Source: Methylocystis bryophila
GTDB taxonomy: Bacteria; Pseudomonadota; Alphaproteobacteria; Rhizobiales; Beijerinckiaceae
Length of the DNA: 64,000 nucleotides
Assembly (NCBI RefSeq): GCF_027925445.1
Contig: NZ_AP027149.1
Coordinates: 124,001-188,000 of the forward strand
Direction: 5' to 3'
Made by a program: the position numbers and the translations under genes. Below, piece by piece: positions 53,110 through 61,760 of the stretch; position 1 is the first letter of the stretch, and each line of letters begins with the position of its first letter. Below the pieces are notes generated by a model that saw only the letters and a list, made by a program, of their open reading frames with translations, searched no databases and was not told the origin of the DNA.

Positions 53110-53228
53110 ACCACGCTGCGTTCGGGCGGAGCCGCCCGAACGCAGTAAACACGTTTAATTGTGAAATATGAGAGCACGCTATCAGTGAGAACCCGGTTTC
53201 CCGTTTTTCTTCGAAGCGCGCTCTAAAC
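53106..53228 (-). repeat. Dispersed repeat, family B plus A fragment, copy 4
   Basis: CTAGACCACGCTGCGTTCGGGCGG begins at the stop codon of the 104-residue gene. Bases 53116-53145 form a perfect 14-bp stem with a 2-base loop. The later part (GAGAACCCGGTTTCCCG...GCGCGCTCTAA) resembles the family A end. The hairpin may also end transcription. Confidence 0.75.
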
Positions 53229-53266
53229 GGCGCGTTTATTGCTTCGTCTATATAGCGGAGGCGAGC

Positions 53267-54136
53267 ATGTCGAAACGAATGTTAGATAAGTTTCTCGAAG
53301 ATCGGAGCGCTCCCTTTGTGCTGATCCTCGGCACGAACGAAATCGCCTCCGCCGTCGCCGTCCGTCTGCGGCGCGAGGGCGGCCGGGTGCTGATGTGCCA
53401 TGACCCGTTCCCGCCGGTCATTCGACGGGGCATGGCGTTCTATGATGTGCTTTTCGACGACCAGGTCGAGATTGACGAAATTCCCGGGCGACGGGTGGGC
53501 TCGACACTGGAGATCGGCGAAGCCTTGGCGAGCGGCAGAGCCGTCGCCGTCACTGAGCTTCAGCTCTCCGACGTGATCCCCTTGCGAATCCCCGACATAC
53601 TGATCGACGCGCGCATTCAGAAACATCGTGTCACCCCCGATCTACGCAAGACCGCCGGCCTCTCCATCGGATTAGGCCCCAATTTCACCGCCGGCTTCAA
53701 TTGCGACATCGCCGTCGAGACACATCCCGCACACACCGGCGAGCTCCTCGCGACGGGCGCGACGCGGGCCTCGGACGGCGTGCCGCGCTATCTGGGCGGC
53801 GTGGGGCGCGAGCGCTTCGTTTATGCGGCGCGTTCCGGCGTGTGGCGAACTCCCCTCGACATTGGCGCGCGCGTCTTCAAGGGCTATGTGATGGGTCGTC
53901 TCGACGGCCTGCCGGTTCCTGCGCCGATGGACGGCCGACTGCGCGGGATCGCGCGCGATGACATCCTCGTCCCGCAGGGCGTGAAGCTGATCGAGATCGA
54001 CCCGCGCGGAACTTCGGCGAGCTGGACCGGCACGGACGAGCGCGGGCGGGCCATCGCCGAGGCGACAGTGACGGCTATCAGGACAAATTTCATTCCCTCT
54101 GTAAAGAACGCGCGCATGGCGGTGACGCTCCATTGA
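53267..54136 (+). CDS. EF2563/YqeB-like molybdenum-hydroxylase accessory protein (XdhC-related)
   Basis: 289 residues. The first part is a Rossmann-like fold (FVLILGTNEIASAVAVRLRR). Then come LIDARIQKHRVTPDLRKTAG and the family block GLGPNFTAGFNCDIAVETHP, followed by a C-terminal lipoyl-like domain (GYVMGRLDGLPVPAPMDGRL). Members are linked with maturation of molybdenum hydroxylases, in some bacteria selenium-dependent ones. No hydroxylase gene is near. GGAGGCGAGC precedes the ATG. Confidence 0.75.
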   Translation: MSKRMLDKFLEDRSAPFVLILGTNEIASAVAVRLRREGGRVLMCHDPFPPVIRRGMAFYDVLFDDQVEIDEIPGRRVGSTLEIGEALASGRAVAVTELQLSDVIPLRIPDILIDARIQKHRVTPDLRKTAGLSIGLGPNFTAGFNCDIAVETHPAHTGELLATGATRASDGVPRYLGGVGRERFVYAARSGVWRTPLDIGARVFKGYVMGRLDGLPVPAPMDGRLRGIARDDILVPQGVKLIEIDPRGTSASWTGTDERGRAIAEATVTAIRTNFIPSVKNARMAVTLH

Positions 54137-54204
54137 CGCGCGCGACGCATGGGGCTCAATTGCGAGGAAAGATAACATAAGACAAATCGTCGGCGACATG
54201 CGCA

Positions 54205-54220
54205 TGGCACGGAGTTCGCG
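54205..54220 (+). promoter_or_regulatory. Weak sigma-54-like -24/-12 element
   Basis: TGGCAC, five bases, TCGC keeps the GG and GC doublets with correct spacing, 50 bases before the haemoglobin start. The -12 part differs from TTGC at one base. No TGT-N10-ACA site is seen upstream, so this is tentative. Confidence 0.3.
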
Positions 54221-54270
54221 AGCGCGACGAGGTCGGCCGCCGTCATCAAGACAGGACTGAAAGGCAGTCA

Positions 54271-54708
54271 ATGCCCGAAAACGCAAGCACGGCATTCGAG
54301 CGAATCGGCGGCCAGAAGGCCGTCGACGCACTAGTCGATGTCTTCTATCGCAACATGGAAAGCTTCCCTGAAGCGCGGGGAATCCGCGCGATGCATGCGG
54401 AAGATTTGGAACCTACCCGCGCCGCGCTGAAAACCTACCTGGCCGAATGGCTGGGCGGCCCCAGAGATTACTCGGCGAAAAAGGGACACCCGCGCATGCG
54501 CATGCGGCACGCGCATCTTCGCATCGGGCTCGCAGAACGTGACGCTTGGTTATCCTGCATGAACGCCGCCCTCGTCGAGACGATCGCCGACGAGCCCATG
54601 CGCCATCGTATCGGCGAAGACTTGGCGAAACTCGCAGACTGGATGAGGAACGATCCCGGCAATCCCCACGACAGCCGCCATGCGACTGCCGACTCGGCGA
54701 AAGTGTGA
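54271..54708 (+). CDS. Group II truncated haemoglobin
   Basis: 145 residues. trHb2 features: the N-terminal FERIGGQKAVDALVDVFYRN, the Tyr in that helix, the E-helix region, the proximal His in RMRMRHAHLRIG, and the G-helix Trp in ERDAWLSCM. It binds O2 or NO in the cytoplasm. Lying between accessory genes and the nif/fix block, it may supply or buffer oxygen, or detoxify NO, during nitrogen fixation; that is inference. AAGG precedes the ATG. Confidence 0.88.
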   Translation: MPENASTAFERIGGQKAVDALVDVFYRNMESFPEARGIRAMHAEDLEPTRAALKTYLAEWLGGPRDYSAKKGHPRMRMRHAHLRIGLAERDAWLSCMNAALVETIADEPMRHRIGEDLAKLADWMRNDPGNPHDSRHATADSAKV

Positions 54709-54737
54709 TCTTCCGCGCAATTGGCCGATTGCGTCGT

Positions 54738-54897
54738 TAGAGCGCGATGCGAAAAAGCGCCAAGCGTTTTTCGCACAGCTCGATCTCGAGCCTGTCACGG
54801 AAAACTGCGATGCGGTTTTCCATGACAGGCGCTATGTTCTTGGTTTGGCGCGATTCCTTGTCACTCGAAGGATTCCGTTCGAGCGGGAAAGACACGA
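54738..54897 (+). repeat. Dispersed palindromic repeats: short unit plus family A copy
   Basis: The first unit is TAGAGCGCGATGCGAAAAAGCG with TTTTTCGCAC. The second, from 54788, is GAGCCTGTCACGGAAAACTGCGATGCGG, then TTTTCCATGACAGGCGCT, TTGGCGCGATTCCTTGTC and CGAAGGATTCCGTTCGAGCGGGAAA. The second part aligns with the copy at 7826-7943. Confidence 0.85.
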
Positions 54898-55022
54898 GCC
54901 GAGAGCTTGCGCTTTACGATCGCGTGATGGGTCCCGCCCCAAGAAGCCGATAAGTCGCGCGCGGGCAACGCCTCAGGCCTCGCTCACTGAACTCGTCCAA
55001 CTCGGCTGCGACACAGGCTTTT

Positions 55023-55059
55023 CCTGAGCTGCTGCCGGTTGGTTTCTCAGCAGCTCAGG
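55023..55059. terminator. Strong hairpin downstream of fixX
   Basis: CCTGAGCTGCTG pairs perfectly with CAGCAGCTCAGG across a 13-base loop, about 120 bases beyond the fixX stop. On the minus strand it is not followed by T residues, so it is better seen as a transcript-end stabilising or processing structure than a classic terminator. Confidence 0.5.
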
Positions 55060-55177
55060 CTGGAGCGCCTTTGAATTCCCTGCTCCCGCTATGTCGCACG
55101 CTCTCGCGAGAGCGCCATTCGAGGGAGGCTCGCGCGCGGCGAGGCTAACCTTTGAATGGCTTACTTACCGCACAGGA

Positions 55178-55471
55178 TCAGCCGAATTTGAACAGCACGC
55201 CGTAGCCGCCGCGCGGATAGTTCCATTCGATATCGCCACTGGGTTCGGCGATCACGCGACATGTGCCGCACTCGACGCAACCATCCGTCGCGATCTCTAC
55301 CTGTCCCGTCGAGTTCATCTCGTAACAATGCGCCGGGCACAGCTTCAGAAGGCTCAGAAGCTGTGGCGAGGGCTTTGTATGGGGCCGCACCTTGATGTGG
55401 GCGCGACCCGCGTCGACGAGATAACGATTGAGATAGAGCTTGTCCTCCACCTTGCTCGCTGCCTGCGCCAT
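55178..55471 (-). CDS. fixX: Ferredoxin-like protein FixX
   Basis: 97 residues. Cysteines in CPAHCYEM and GCVECGTCRVI form the cluster-binding pattern of FixX, and the ending WNYPRGGYGVLFKFG is typical. It works with FixC as the ferredoxin-like partner of the quinone branch in electron bifurcation. Last gene of the nif/fix operon. Confidence 0.95.
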   Translation of the reverse strand: MAQAASKVEDKLYLNRYLVDAGRAHIKVRPHTKPSPQLLSLLKLCPAHCYEMNSTGQVEIATDGCVECGTCRVIAEPSGDIEWNYPRGGYGVLFKFG

Positions 55472-55512
55472 CTCTCTGCTCCTTCTACCAATGACCGTTT
55501 AAGCTCACATTC

Positions 55513-56820
55513 TCATCGCCACGCGCGCGCCAAACTCCAAGCGTCACCGACGATGCCCTTCAGCGACCGCGCCGCCAGGAAGGACCGAAGCGTGCTCTTC
55601 TGCTTTTCCTTCTTCGTCACGCCGTCAACGCGCACGAATTCCTTCATGGCCTTCGACACGAGCTGCGGGTATGTGAGGAAGAAGTTCTGCGCGCGGATGT
55701 GCAAGAGCTCCGGCATGTCGCGGTATTTTTTCAGGTCCTTCATGACGAAGGAATCGTCCAGCATCTTCTTATAGAGCGCCAAATTTTCCGCGGTCATGGG
55801 ATCGCGCCGGGACTTGATCTGAAAGATCGCCTCCGCCGCGATACGACCCGAGGTCATCGCCAGATTCGAGCCTTCGCGATGGATGGCGTTGTTAAGCTGC
55901 GCCGCATCGCCGACAACGACCCAGCCGTCGCCGTAAAGCTGCGGGATCGCATTATAGCCGCCCTCGGGAATGAGGTGCGCCGCATATTCCTTGACCTCCG
56001 AGCCCGCGATCAGCGCGCTAACGGAAGGATGCGACTTGAATTTCTCGAGCAGGCCGTAAGGCGTCTGACCGCTCTTCTCGAAATCGGACACGAGGCAGCC
56101 GATTCCAAGCGAGATGGACTCCTTGTTGGTGTAGATGAAGCCCATGCCGGTCATGCCCTCGGAGATCGTTCCGACCACCTCGATCACCGCGCCTTCATCA
56201 CCGGTCAGATTGAAGCGCGCCTCGAGCGTCTCCTGCGGAAGGAAGTGCATTTCCTTCACCGCAAGCGCGACCTTGCTGGCATCGGGCCGCTCGCGGAGCC
56301 CCGCGCGCGTGCCGAGCAGACCGTTGACGCCCTCGGCGAGAACGACGACATCGGCGGCGACCTGCCCGTTCTTGCGATCGGTCTTGACTCCGATGACCTT
56401 GCCACGCGCGTCCTGGATCAGCTCCTTCACCGTCGTCTCGCAAAGGACGACCGCGCCAGCCTCCTGAACCCTCTTTGAGAACCACTTGTCGAACTGCGCG
56501 CGGATGATCGTATAGCGGTTCGGCTTCTCCTCGTTGAAGTCGTCCGAACGATAGTGCAGCCCCGTGTGGGAATTCTCGTCCACCATCCAGAAGCGCTGCT
56601 CGACCAAATGGCGCTCGAGCGGCGCATCTTCGCGGAAATCTGGAATGAGCTTTTCCAGCATGTCCGCATAAAGAATTGCGCCTTGGACATTCTTTGAGCC
56701 GGAGTATTCGCCGCGCTCCAGCTGGAGCACTTTGAGTCCTCTTTGAGCGAGGGTCAGCGCCGCCGCATTGCCGGCCATTCCGGCGCCGACCACGATCGCA
56801 TCGAATCTTTCGTCGATCAC
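55513..56820 (-). CDS. fixC: Electron-transfer flavoprotein-quinone oxidoreductase FixC
   Basis: 435 residues, usual for FixC. The GTG at 56820 is chosen because AAAGGAG stands 9 bases upstream and gives a start VIDERFDAIVVGAGMAGNAA, an FAD-binding site at the very N-terminus. An in-frame ATG 99 bases earlier would extend into fixB. Also SGSKNVQGAILYADM and AQLNNAIHREGSNLAMTSGR. FixABCX oxidise NADH and pass electrons to quinone and to ferredoxin or flavodoxin for nitrogenase. Confidence 0.95.
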   Translation of the reverse strand: MIDERFDAIVVGAGMAGNAAALTLAQRGLKVLQLERGEYSGSKNVQGAILYADMLEKLIPDFREDAPLERHLVEQRFWMVDENSHTGLHYRSDDFNEEKPNRYTIIRAQFDKWFSKRVQEAGAVVLCETTVKELIQDARGKVIGVKTDRKNGQVAADVVVLAEGVNGLLGTRAGLRERPDASKVALAVKEMHFLPQETLEARFNLTGDEGAVIEVVGTISEGMTGMGFIYTNKESISLGIGCLVSDFEKSGQTPYGLLEKFKSHPSVSALIAGSEVKEYAAHLIPEGGYNAIPQLYGDGWVVVGDAAQLNNAIHREGSNLAMTSGRIAAEAIFQIKSRRDPMTAENLALYKKMLDDSFVMKDLKKYRDMPELLHIRAQNFFLTYPQLVSKAMKEFVRVDGVTKKEKQKSTLRSFLAARSLKGIVGDAWSLARAWR

Positions 56821-56833
56821 GGGCTTGTCTCCT

Positions 56834-57937
56834 TTAGCTCGCCAAACGGTCGCGCGTGTGGGGCGACAAACGTTTGGAGAACGCTTCTGTGAGGGCAGGC
56901 AAAAGGCGTACCGCGTCACCGACGACGCCGAGATGGGCGAAATCGTAGATCGGGGCGTTTTTGTCGGTGTTTATCGCGAGAATGTAATCCGCGCCTTCGA
57001 CGCCGACCCGATGTTGGATGGCGCCCGAAATGCCCGCGGCGATGTACAGTTTAGGACGGATCGTCTTGCCGGTCTGGCCAATTTGACGGTCAGAACTGAC
57101 CCAACCCTTTTGTACCAACGGGCGAGAACAGCCGTATTCGGCTCCAATAACGCCAGCGAGCTGACGCACGAGCTGGAAGTTTTCCGGAGACCCCAATCCA
57201 AGCCCGCCCGCGACGACGACGTCGGCGAATGCGAGATTGGATTTTGAGGAATCCCTATCCGGCAAGAAAGCGAGCACCTTGGTCACGATGTCGTCCTCGA
57301 CAAGGCCCAAGGGATGCTCAACCACCCGGCCGATCGGTTTCGTCACGCGATCGGGCATCGGCATCACACGCGGGCGGATCGTCGCCATCTGCGGCCGGTA
57401 GTTCAGCGTGAAGATCGTGCAGAGCAGCGAGCCGCCGAAAGTCGGACGGGTTGCCGCGAGAGAGCCCTCCGCGTCGACGTCGAGCGCCGTGCAATCCGCT
57501 GTCAGACCTGTGAGGAGCGTTGTCGCGACGGAGCCGGCGAGATCTCGGCCGAGCGTCGTCGCGCCGAGCAGCAGGATCTCAGGCTTGTAGGTGTTGACGA
57601 GGTCCGTCAGCGCCTTGGTGTAGCTTTCGTTGCGGTAGTCCTTCAGAATGTCGTCGGCGACGAAATAACAAAGATCCGCGCCATAACAGAAGGTCTCCCG
57701 CACAACCGCCTGCGTGTCATCGTTCTTGGCCCCCACGACAACCGCGGCCAGATCGACGCCCAGCTTGTCGGCAAGCACGCGTCCCGCCCCCATCAGCTCC
57801 CATGAAACGGGATGCGTGTGGCCGCGTTCTTGTTCGACAAACACCCAGACGTGCTTGTAGGCTTTGAGATGCTCGGGCAGCTCCTTTTTCGCCGATGCGC
57901 GACCGCCTGCCGCGGGAGTTTTTGTTGCCTCACTCAT
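56834..57937 (-). CDS. fixB: Electron-transfer flavoprotein alpha subunit FixB
   Basis: 367 residues. The ATG at 57937 (MSEATKTPAAG) has GGAGG 5 bases upstream; a GTG two codons earlier lies on top of that site. The FAD domain at the C-terminus includes SDRQIGQTGKTIRPKLYIAA and GISGAIQHRVGVEGADYILA with NTDKNAPIYDFAHLGVVGD. It pairs with FixA in the bifurcating complex. 13 bases separate it from fixC. Confidence 0.95.
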   Translation of the reverse strand: MSEATKTPAAGGRASAKKELPEHLKAYKHVWVFVEQERGHTHPVSWELMGAGRVLADKLGVDLAAVVVGAKNDDTQAVVRETFCYGADLCYFVADDILKDYRNESYTKALTDLVNTYKPEILLLGATTLGRDLAGSVATTLLTGLTADCTALDVDAEGSLAATRPTFGGSLLCTIFTLNYRPQMATIRPRVMPMPDRVTKPIGRVVEHPLGLVEDDIVTKVLAFLPDRDSSKSNLAFADVVVAGGLGLGSPENFQLVRQLAGVIGAEYGCSRPLVQKGWVSSDRQIGQTGKTIRPKLYIAAGISGAIQHRVGVEGADYILAINTDKNAPIYDFAHLGVVGDAVRLLPALTEAFSKRLSPHTRDRLAS

Positions 57938-57958
57938 ATCCACCTCCGGCTGCGATCA

Positions 57959-58801
57959 TTAGTAGCCCCGCGCGAGCTTCTCGAGCTCGCTCTCCAACTT
58001 GGGTTGACGCTGGAACAGCGCTTCGACAAGGGACTCGCCTGGCTGCTCGCCGAGCTCGATCAGCTCGGCCTTTTGCGCGCGCGGCTGCGGCGCGAAAACC
58101 TTCTTGACGATGGTCGGCGATCCACGAAGCCCGCATTTGGTGATGTCCTCGACGCCGGCCTCCTGCGCGCTCCACTTCACGACCTTCGCGCGCGCGGCCT
58201 TCAACGCATCCGTCAAGGAACCGACACGGATCTCGTTCACGCCCTCGAGGATGGTGATCAAGCAAGGCAGGCGACTCTGCAACTGCTGCACGCCCCCTTC
58301 CGCGCGTCGCTCGACTTCGATCAGGCGCTTTTCGGCGTCGACGGAATTGATCTTTGAGACATAGGTCAGCTGAATGAGCCCCAGACGCTTGGCGACTCCA
58401 GGCCCGACCTGCGCCGTGTCGCCGTCGATGGTCTGCTTTCCGGTGAAGACGATATCGGGAGGCCCGAACTCCGCGCCAATCTTGCGCAGCGCCGTCGCGA
58501 GCGCATAGGTCGTTGCGAGCGTGTCGGCGCCGGCAAAAAAGCGGTCGGTCAGCAGGACCGCGCGGTCGACGCCGAAGCTGAGAGCCTTGCGCAGACTATC
58601 CTCCGCAGAAGGCGGACCCATGGTCAACACCGTCACTTCCCCGCCGAACTGGTCGCGCAAGCGCAGCGCTTCCTCGATCGCGAAGAGATCATAGGGATTG
58701 ATGATCGTGGGAACGCCCTGCCGCATGATCGTGTTCGTCACGGGATGAACACGTATCTGCGCGGAGTCCGGCACTTGTTTCATACAAACGACGATGTGCA
58801 T
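57959..58801 (-). CDS. fixA: Electron-transfer flavoprotein beta subunit FixA
   Basis: 280 residues. Start MHIVVCMKQVPDSAQIRV is diagnostic. PYDLFAIEEALRLRDQFGG and FTGKQTIDGDTAQVGPGVA are conserved ETF-beta segments. It binds NADH-derived electrons with FixB. AGGA precedes the ATG, 28 bases after the nifW stop. Confidence 0.96.
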   Translation of the reverse strand: MHIVVCMKQVPDSAQIRVHPVTNTIMRQGVPTIINPYDLFAIEEALRLRDQFGGEVTVLTMGPPSAEDSLRKALSFGVDRAVLLTDRFFAGADTLATTYALATALRKIGAEFGPPDIVFTGKQTIDGDTAQVGPGVAKRLGLIQLTYVSKINSVDAEKRLIEVERRAEGGVQQLQSRLPCLITILEGVNEIRVGSLTDALKAARAKVVKWSAQEAGVEDITKCGLRGSPTIVKKVFAPQPRAQKAELIELGEQPGESLVEALFQRQPKLESELEKLARGY

Positions 58802-58829
58802 CGGCTGATCCTTGGCTCGCGAAGGTCGC

Positions 58830-59159
58830 TTACTTCTGGGCGCCGAGCTGCACGAGCGTCGGCTGTTGAGGAGGCTTCACCGCGTCTTTGTGGACCTTGA
58901 ACAGGCGCTCGGCGATCGGCGAGGATTTTGTGAAATCCAGATAGGCCTGCTCGAGGAACATCCTGCATTTCTCGACCGCCTCTTCGTCTGAGAAGCTCGA
59001 GAAATCCTCTTTGAAGAGATATTCCCCCATGCGCCGCAATATGTGAAGGCGCGCCACGTTCACGATCTGGGGTTCGTAGTCAACCTTGAGCAGGGTGAAG
59101 AATTCCTCGGCGGAAGACGCTTTCTTGAGTTCGTCGATGATGCTCGGCGTGGAAGACAT
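58830..59159 (-). CDS. nifW: Nitrogenase-stabilizing/protective protein NifW
   Basis: 109 residues, typical. Contains IDELKKASSAEEFFTLLKVD, the NifW block VNVARLHILRRMGEYL and SDEEAVEKCRMFLEQAYLDF. It helps protect or mature the MoFe protein. Between cysE and fixA on the same strand, with short gaps. Confidence 0.95.
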   Translation of the reverse strand: MSSTPSIIDELKKASSAEEFFTLLKVDYEPQIVNVARLHILRRMGEYLFKEDFSSFSDEEAVEKCRMFLEQAYLDFTKSSPIAERLFKVHKDAVKPPQQPTLVQLGAQK

Positions 59160-59170
59160 TCCTTGCTCCT

Positions 59171-59971
59171 TCAGATGATGCGCGGCGGCTCTGAGGCGCC
59201 CGCGGCGGCGCTCTGCGCCGGAAGAGAGTCGACGCGCCCCTTCACCTTATTTTGCAGGTGGGAAAGGCGCGCCTCCAAAAATTCGACCCGATCGGCGAGC
59301 GCGGCGAAGGCTTCCCCGACCGGGTCGGGGATGAGATGATGATTGAGGTTGATACGGCCGCCGAATGCGTAACGCGCGGCGTCGCGTTGCACGGTCTTGG
59401 CGGGAATGCCGACGACAGTGGCGTCGCGGGGAACACTCTCGATGACGACGGAATTGGCGCCGACGCGAGCATTGCGGCCAACCGTGATCGGTCCGAGAAT
59501 CTTCGCGCCCGCGCCCACGATGACGCCATCCTCGAGCATGGGATGACGCCTGCCGGGAGACCAGGAGACGCCGCCTAACGTCACGCCGTGATAGATCGTG
59601 ACATCGTCGCCCACGACGGCGGTCTCACCGATCACGACGCCGGCGCCGTGGTCGATGAAGAAGCGTCTTCCAATGCTCGCCCCGGGGTGAATGTCAATGT
59701 TGGTGAGAAAGCGGCAAAGCCAGGAAGTCAGCCGCGCTAAGAAACGCCATTCATGCGACCATAGCCAATTCGCCAGGCGGTGCCAGATGACGGCGTGAAC
59801 GCCGGGATAGGTGAGCAGAGTCTCGAACTTTCCGCGCGCCGCGGGATCGCGCGTCGAAACGCAAGCGAGATCCTCGAGGATCGGTCGGGGGCGAGAGGCC
59901 GCATTCGCAGTCTCGGCCTTCCCCGAAACATGCGCTCTCTCTTGGGTAAGACCTGACATCGCCCGCTTCAT
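59171..59971 (-). CDS. cysE: Serine O-acetyltransferase
   Basis: 266 residues. The hexapeptide-repeat enzyme has VHAVIWHRLANWLW, IDIHPGASIGRRFFIDHGAG, GETAVVGDDVTIYHGVTLGG and RRHPMLEDGVIVGAGAKILG. It makes O-acetylserine for cysteine, which serves nitrogenase Fe-S supply. This is the nif-linked copy (sometimes called nifP). The start overlaps the nifV stop by four bases. Confidence 0.94.
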   Translation of the reverse strand: MKRAMSGLTQERAHVSGKAETANAASRPRPILEDLACVSTRDPAARGKFETLLTYPGVHAVIWHRLANWLWSHEWRFLARLTSWLCRFLTNIDIHPGASIGRRFFIDHGAGVVIGETAVVGDDVTIYHGVTLGGVSWSPGRRHPMLEDGVIVGAGAKILGPITVGRNARVGANSVVIESVPRDATVVGIPAKTVQRDAARYAFGGRINLNHHLIPDPVGEAFAALADRVEFLEARLSHLQNKVKGRVDSLPAQSAAAGASEPPRII

Positions 59972-61164
59972 AGCGTTCTCGCTTCCGACTGGCTGCGCAC
60001 GTCGCGCCAGATGTCTTTCAGGGCCTCTTTGCTGACAGGCCCTTTATGGTTGAGCGCGCATGCGCGCACGCGCGCAAGGATCCTGCTGATCTCCTCAGTG
60101 TCCACAGGAAGACGCATATCCTCCAGCATCGCCGCGACGGCAGCCGAACCCGAGTGCTTTCCGATGACGATGCTGTGGGCTCTGCCCAAGGCGCAAGGAT
60201 CGAGAGACTGATAGGTGAGCTTGTCCTTGAGCAGGCCGGCGACATGAATACCGGACTCATGCGTGAAGGCATGGTCGCCGACGATTGATTTATCGACCGG
60301 AATGGGTCGGCGCGCCGCCTCGGCGACGAGCTTGGCGATAGCCTGAAGCTCGGTCAGCCGCACGCCCGTATCGTATCGATAGAGCTGTGTTGCGGCCACG
60401 GCGACTTCTTCGAGCGGGGCATTGCCGGCGCGCTCGCCGAGCCCGATGACGGTTACGGAAGCGTGGGACGCGCCGCCCCTGACGCCGGCGAGGGTGTTGG
60501 CTGTGGCCAAGCCGAGATCATCATGACAATGGATCTCGATCTCCATGTCCGTTTCTCGGCGCAATTGCGAGATCAGCGCGAAGGAGGAGAAAGGATCGAG
60601 AACGCTGAGCGTGTCGGCGACACGGAAGCGACGCGCGCCCGCCGCGCGGGCGACGGCCATGAGTTCGATAAGGAACTCCGGCTCCGCCCGCGAGGAATCC
60701 TCGCCGCCGACGGCGACTTCCAAGCCTCGGCCACGCGCATATTCCACCACCCGCGCGGTCAGCTCCTTGGCTTGCGCGCGGTCGCCTCGCAGCTTCACCG
60801 CGATCTGTCGATCCGAGGCGGGCACGGAGAGATTGACCATCGAGACGCCGGCGGCGAGCGCCGCATCGACGTCCTCTTTTCGCATCCGGCACCAAGCGAT
60901 GGCGCGAAGCGGCAATTCTGCCTCGACGATCGAACGAATGCTGGCGATCTCGTCCGCCCCCATCGCCGGCGTTCCGGCCTCGAGCTCGCGAACACCGGCC
61001 CGGGCGAGCGCGCTGGCGATCTCCACCTTCTCCGCGCGGGTGAAGGCCACGCCCGGCGCCTGCTCGCCGTCGCGCAGCGTCGTGTCATTCAACACAAGCT
61101 TTCGGACGGAAGCCGGTTCGCCGGGAGGATCGTCGACTGTCGAGCAGCGTGAGGAACGGGGCAT
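59968..61164 (-). CDS. nifV: Homocitrate synthase NifV
   Basis: 398 residues from ATG 61164. The frame is open to 61398 but that would overlap iscA, and the N-terminal catalytic motif (LNDTTLRDGEQAPGVAFTRA) begins shortly after the chosen start. Other motifs: IEIHCHDDLGLATANTLAG and VGDHAFTHESGIHVAGL. It condenses acetyl-CoA and 2-oxoglutarate to homocitrate for the FeMo cofactor. No clear ribosome-binding site stands before this ATG, so the exact start is uncertain. Confidence 0.92.
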   Translation of the reverse strand: MPRSSRCSTVDDPPGEPASVRKLVLNDTTLRDGEQAPGVAFTRAEKVEIASALARAGVRELEAGTPAMGADEIASIRSIVEAELPLRAIAWCRMRKEDVDAALAAGVSMVNLSVPASDRQIAVKLRGDRAQAKELTARVVEYARGRGLEVAVGGEDSSRAEPEFLIELMAVARAAGARRFRVADTLSVLDPFSSFALISQLRRETDMEIEIHCHDDLGLATANTLAGVRGGASHASVTVIGLGERAGNAPLEEVAVAATQLYRYDTGVRLTELQAIAKLVAEAARRPIPVDKSIVGDHAFTHESGIHVAGLLKDKLTYQSLDPCALGRAHSIVIGKHSGSAAVAAMLEDMRLPVDTEEISRILARVRACALNHKGPVSKEALKDIWRDVRSQSEARTL

Positions 61165-61286
61165 GGTTACATCAGGCGCTGACTGGGCCTGCCTTATTGC
61201 GGTTGAGGTCGCAGCTCTTCCTTCAAAGCGCTCTCTCGGAACTGGCTGCTTCGCTCCGGGCGCCGTGGGGCTCTCGACCCGCGTCG

Positions 61287-61607
61287 TTAGTTGAAGGATT
61301 TCTGACAGCCGCATGTCGACGAGGCGTTCGGATTTTCGAAAGTGAATCCCTCGCCTTCCAAGCCTCGCTTGTAACCGAGCGTCATTCCCTGCAGCCACGG
61401 ACTCGAGGCGGGATCAATGAGGATGCGAACACCCCCTGCTTCAACGATGATGTCGTCGGTTCGTTGTTCCCTGTCGAGATCGACGACATATTGATAGCCT
61501 GCGCAGCCGCCTTGCTTGACGAGTATCCTTAAGCCGCCCTCAAGCTGGCCTGCCTTTTCCATCGCGTCCTTGACGGCGGCGACGGCTGATTCCGAAACGA
61601 GGATCAT
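61287..61607 (-). CDS. iscA: Nif-linked IscA/HesB-type Fe-S assembly protein
   Basis: 106 residues. The three conserved cysteines are present (KQGGCAGYQY and the terminal STCGCQKSFN). It acts as an A-type carrier in Fe-S assembly, here presumably for nitrogenase. It is the first gene after the sigma-54 promoter at 61647 and is followed by nifV. Confidence 0.93.
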   Translation of the reverse strand: MILVSESAVAAVKDAMEKAGQLEGGLRILVKQGGCAGYQYVVDLDREQRTDDIIVEAGGVRILIDPASSPWLQGMTLGYKRGLEGEGFTFENPNASSTCGCQKSFN

Positions 61608-61646
61608 GGTGAGAAGCCTTTAGGATGCGTTTCTTGATCGAAGAGA

Positions 61647-61662
61647 AGCAAGGCGCATGCCA
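61647..61662 (-). promoter_or_regulatory. Sigma-54 (RpoN) -24/-12 promoter of iscA-nifV-cysE-nifW-fixABCX
   Basis: On the minus strand: TGGCAT, five bases (GCGCC), TTGCT, close to the consensus TGGCAC-N5-TTGCA. It lies 40 bases before the iscA start. No other promoter-like element is seen between here and fixX, and gaps downstream are short, so the whole set is probably one transcript. Confidence 0.85.
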
Positions 61663-61730
61663 TCAGGCGCGACGCGACAAACGCCCAATCCTCGGGCGTG
61701 TCGCGTTATTTGACATTTAATGCTGGGATT

Positions 61731-61746
61731 TGTCAGAAACTTTACA
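61731..61746. promoter_or_regulatory. NifA upstream activator sequence
   Basis: A perfect TGT-N10-ACA (TGTCAGAAACTTTACA). It lies about 70-100 bases upstream of the -24/-12 element, the normal distance for NifA binding, and just beyond the nifQ stop codon. Confidence 0.8.
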
Positions 61747-61760
61747 TGCGCCGCGTCGAT

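Noticed and set aside
61165..61398. N-terminal extension of nifV by 78 residues
   Set aside because: It would overlap iscA by more than 100 bases and has no NifV similarity.
61699..61715. Second NifA site upstream of iscA
   Set aside because: TGT and ACA are separated by 11 bases, not 10; only the site at 61731 is perfect.
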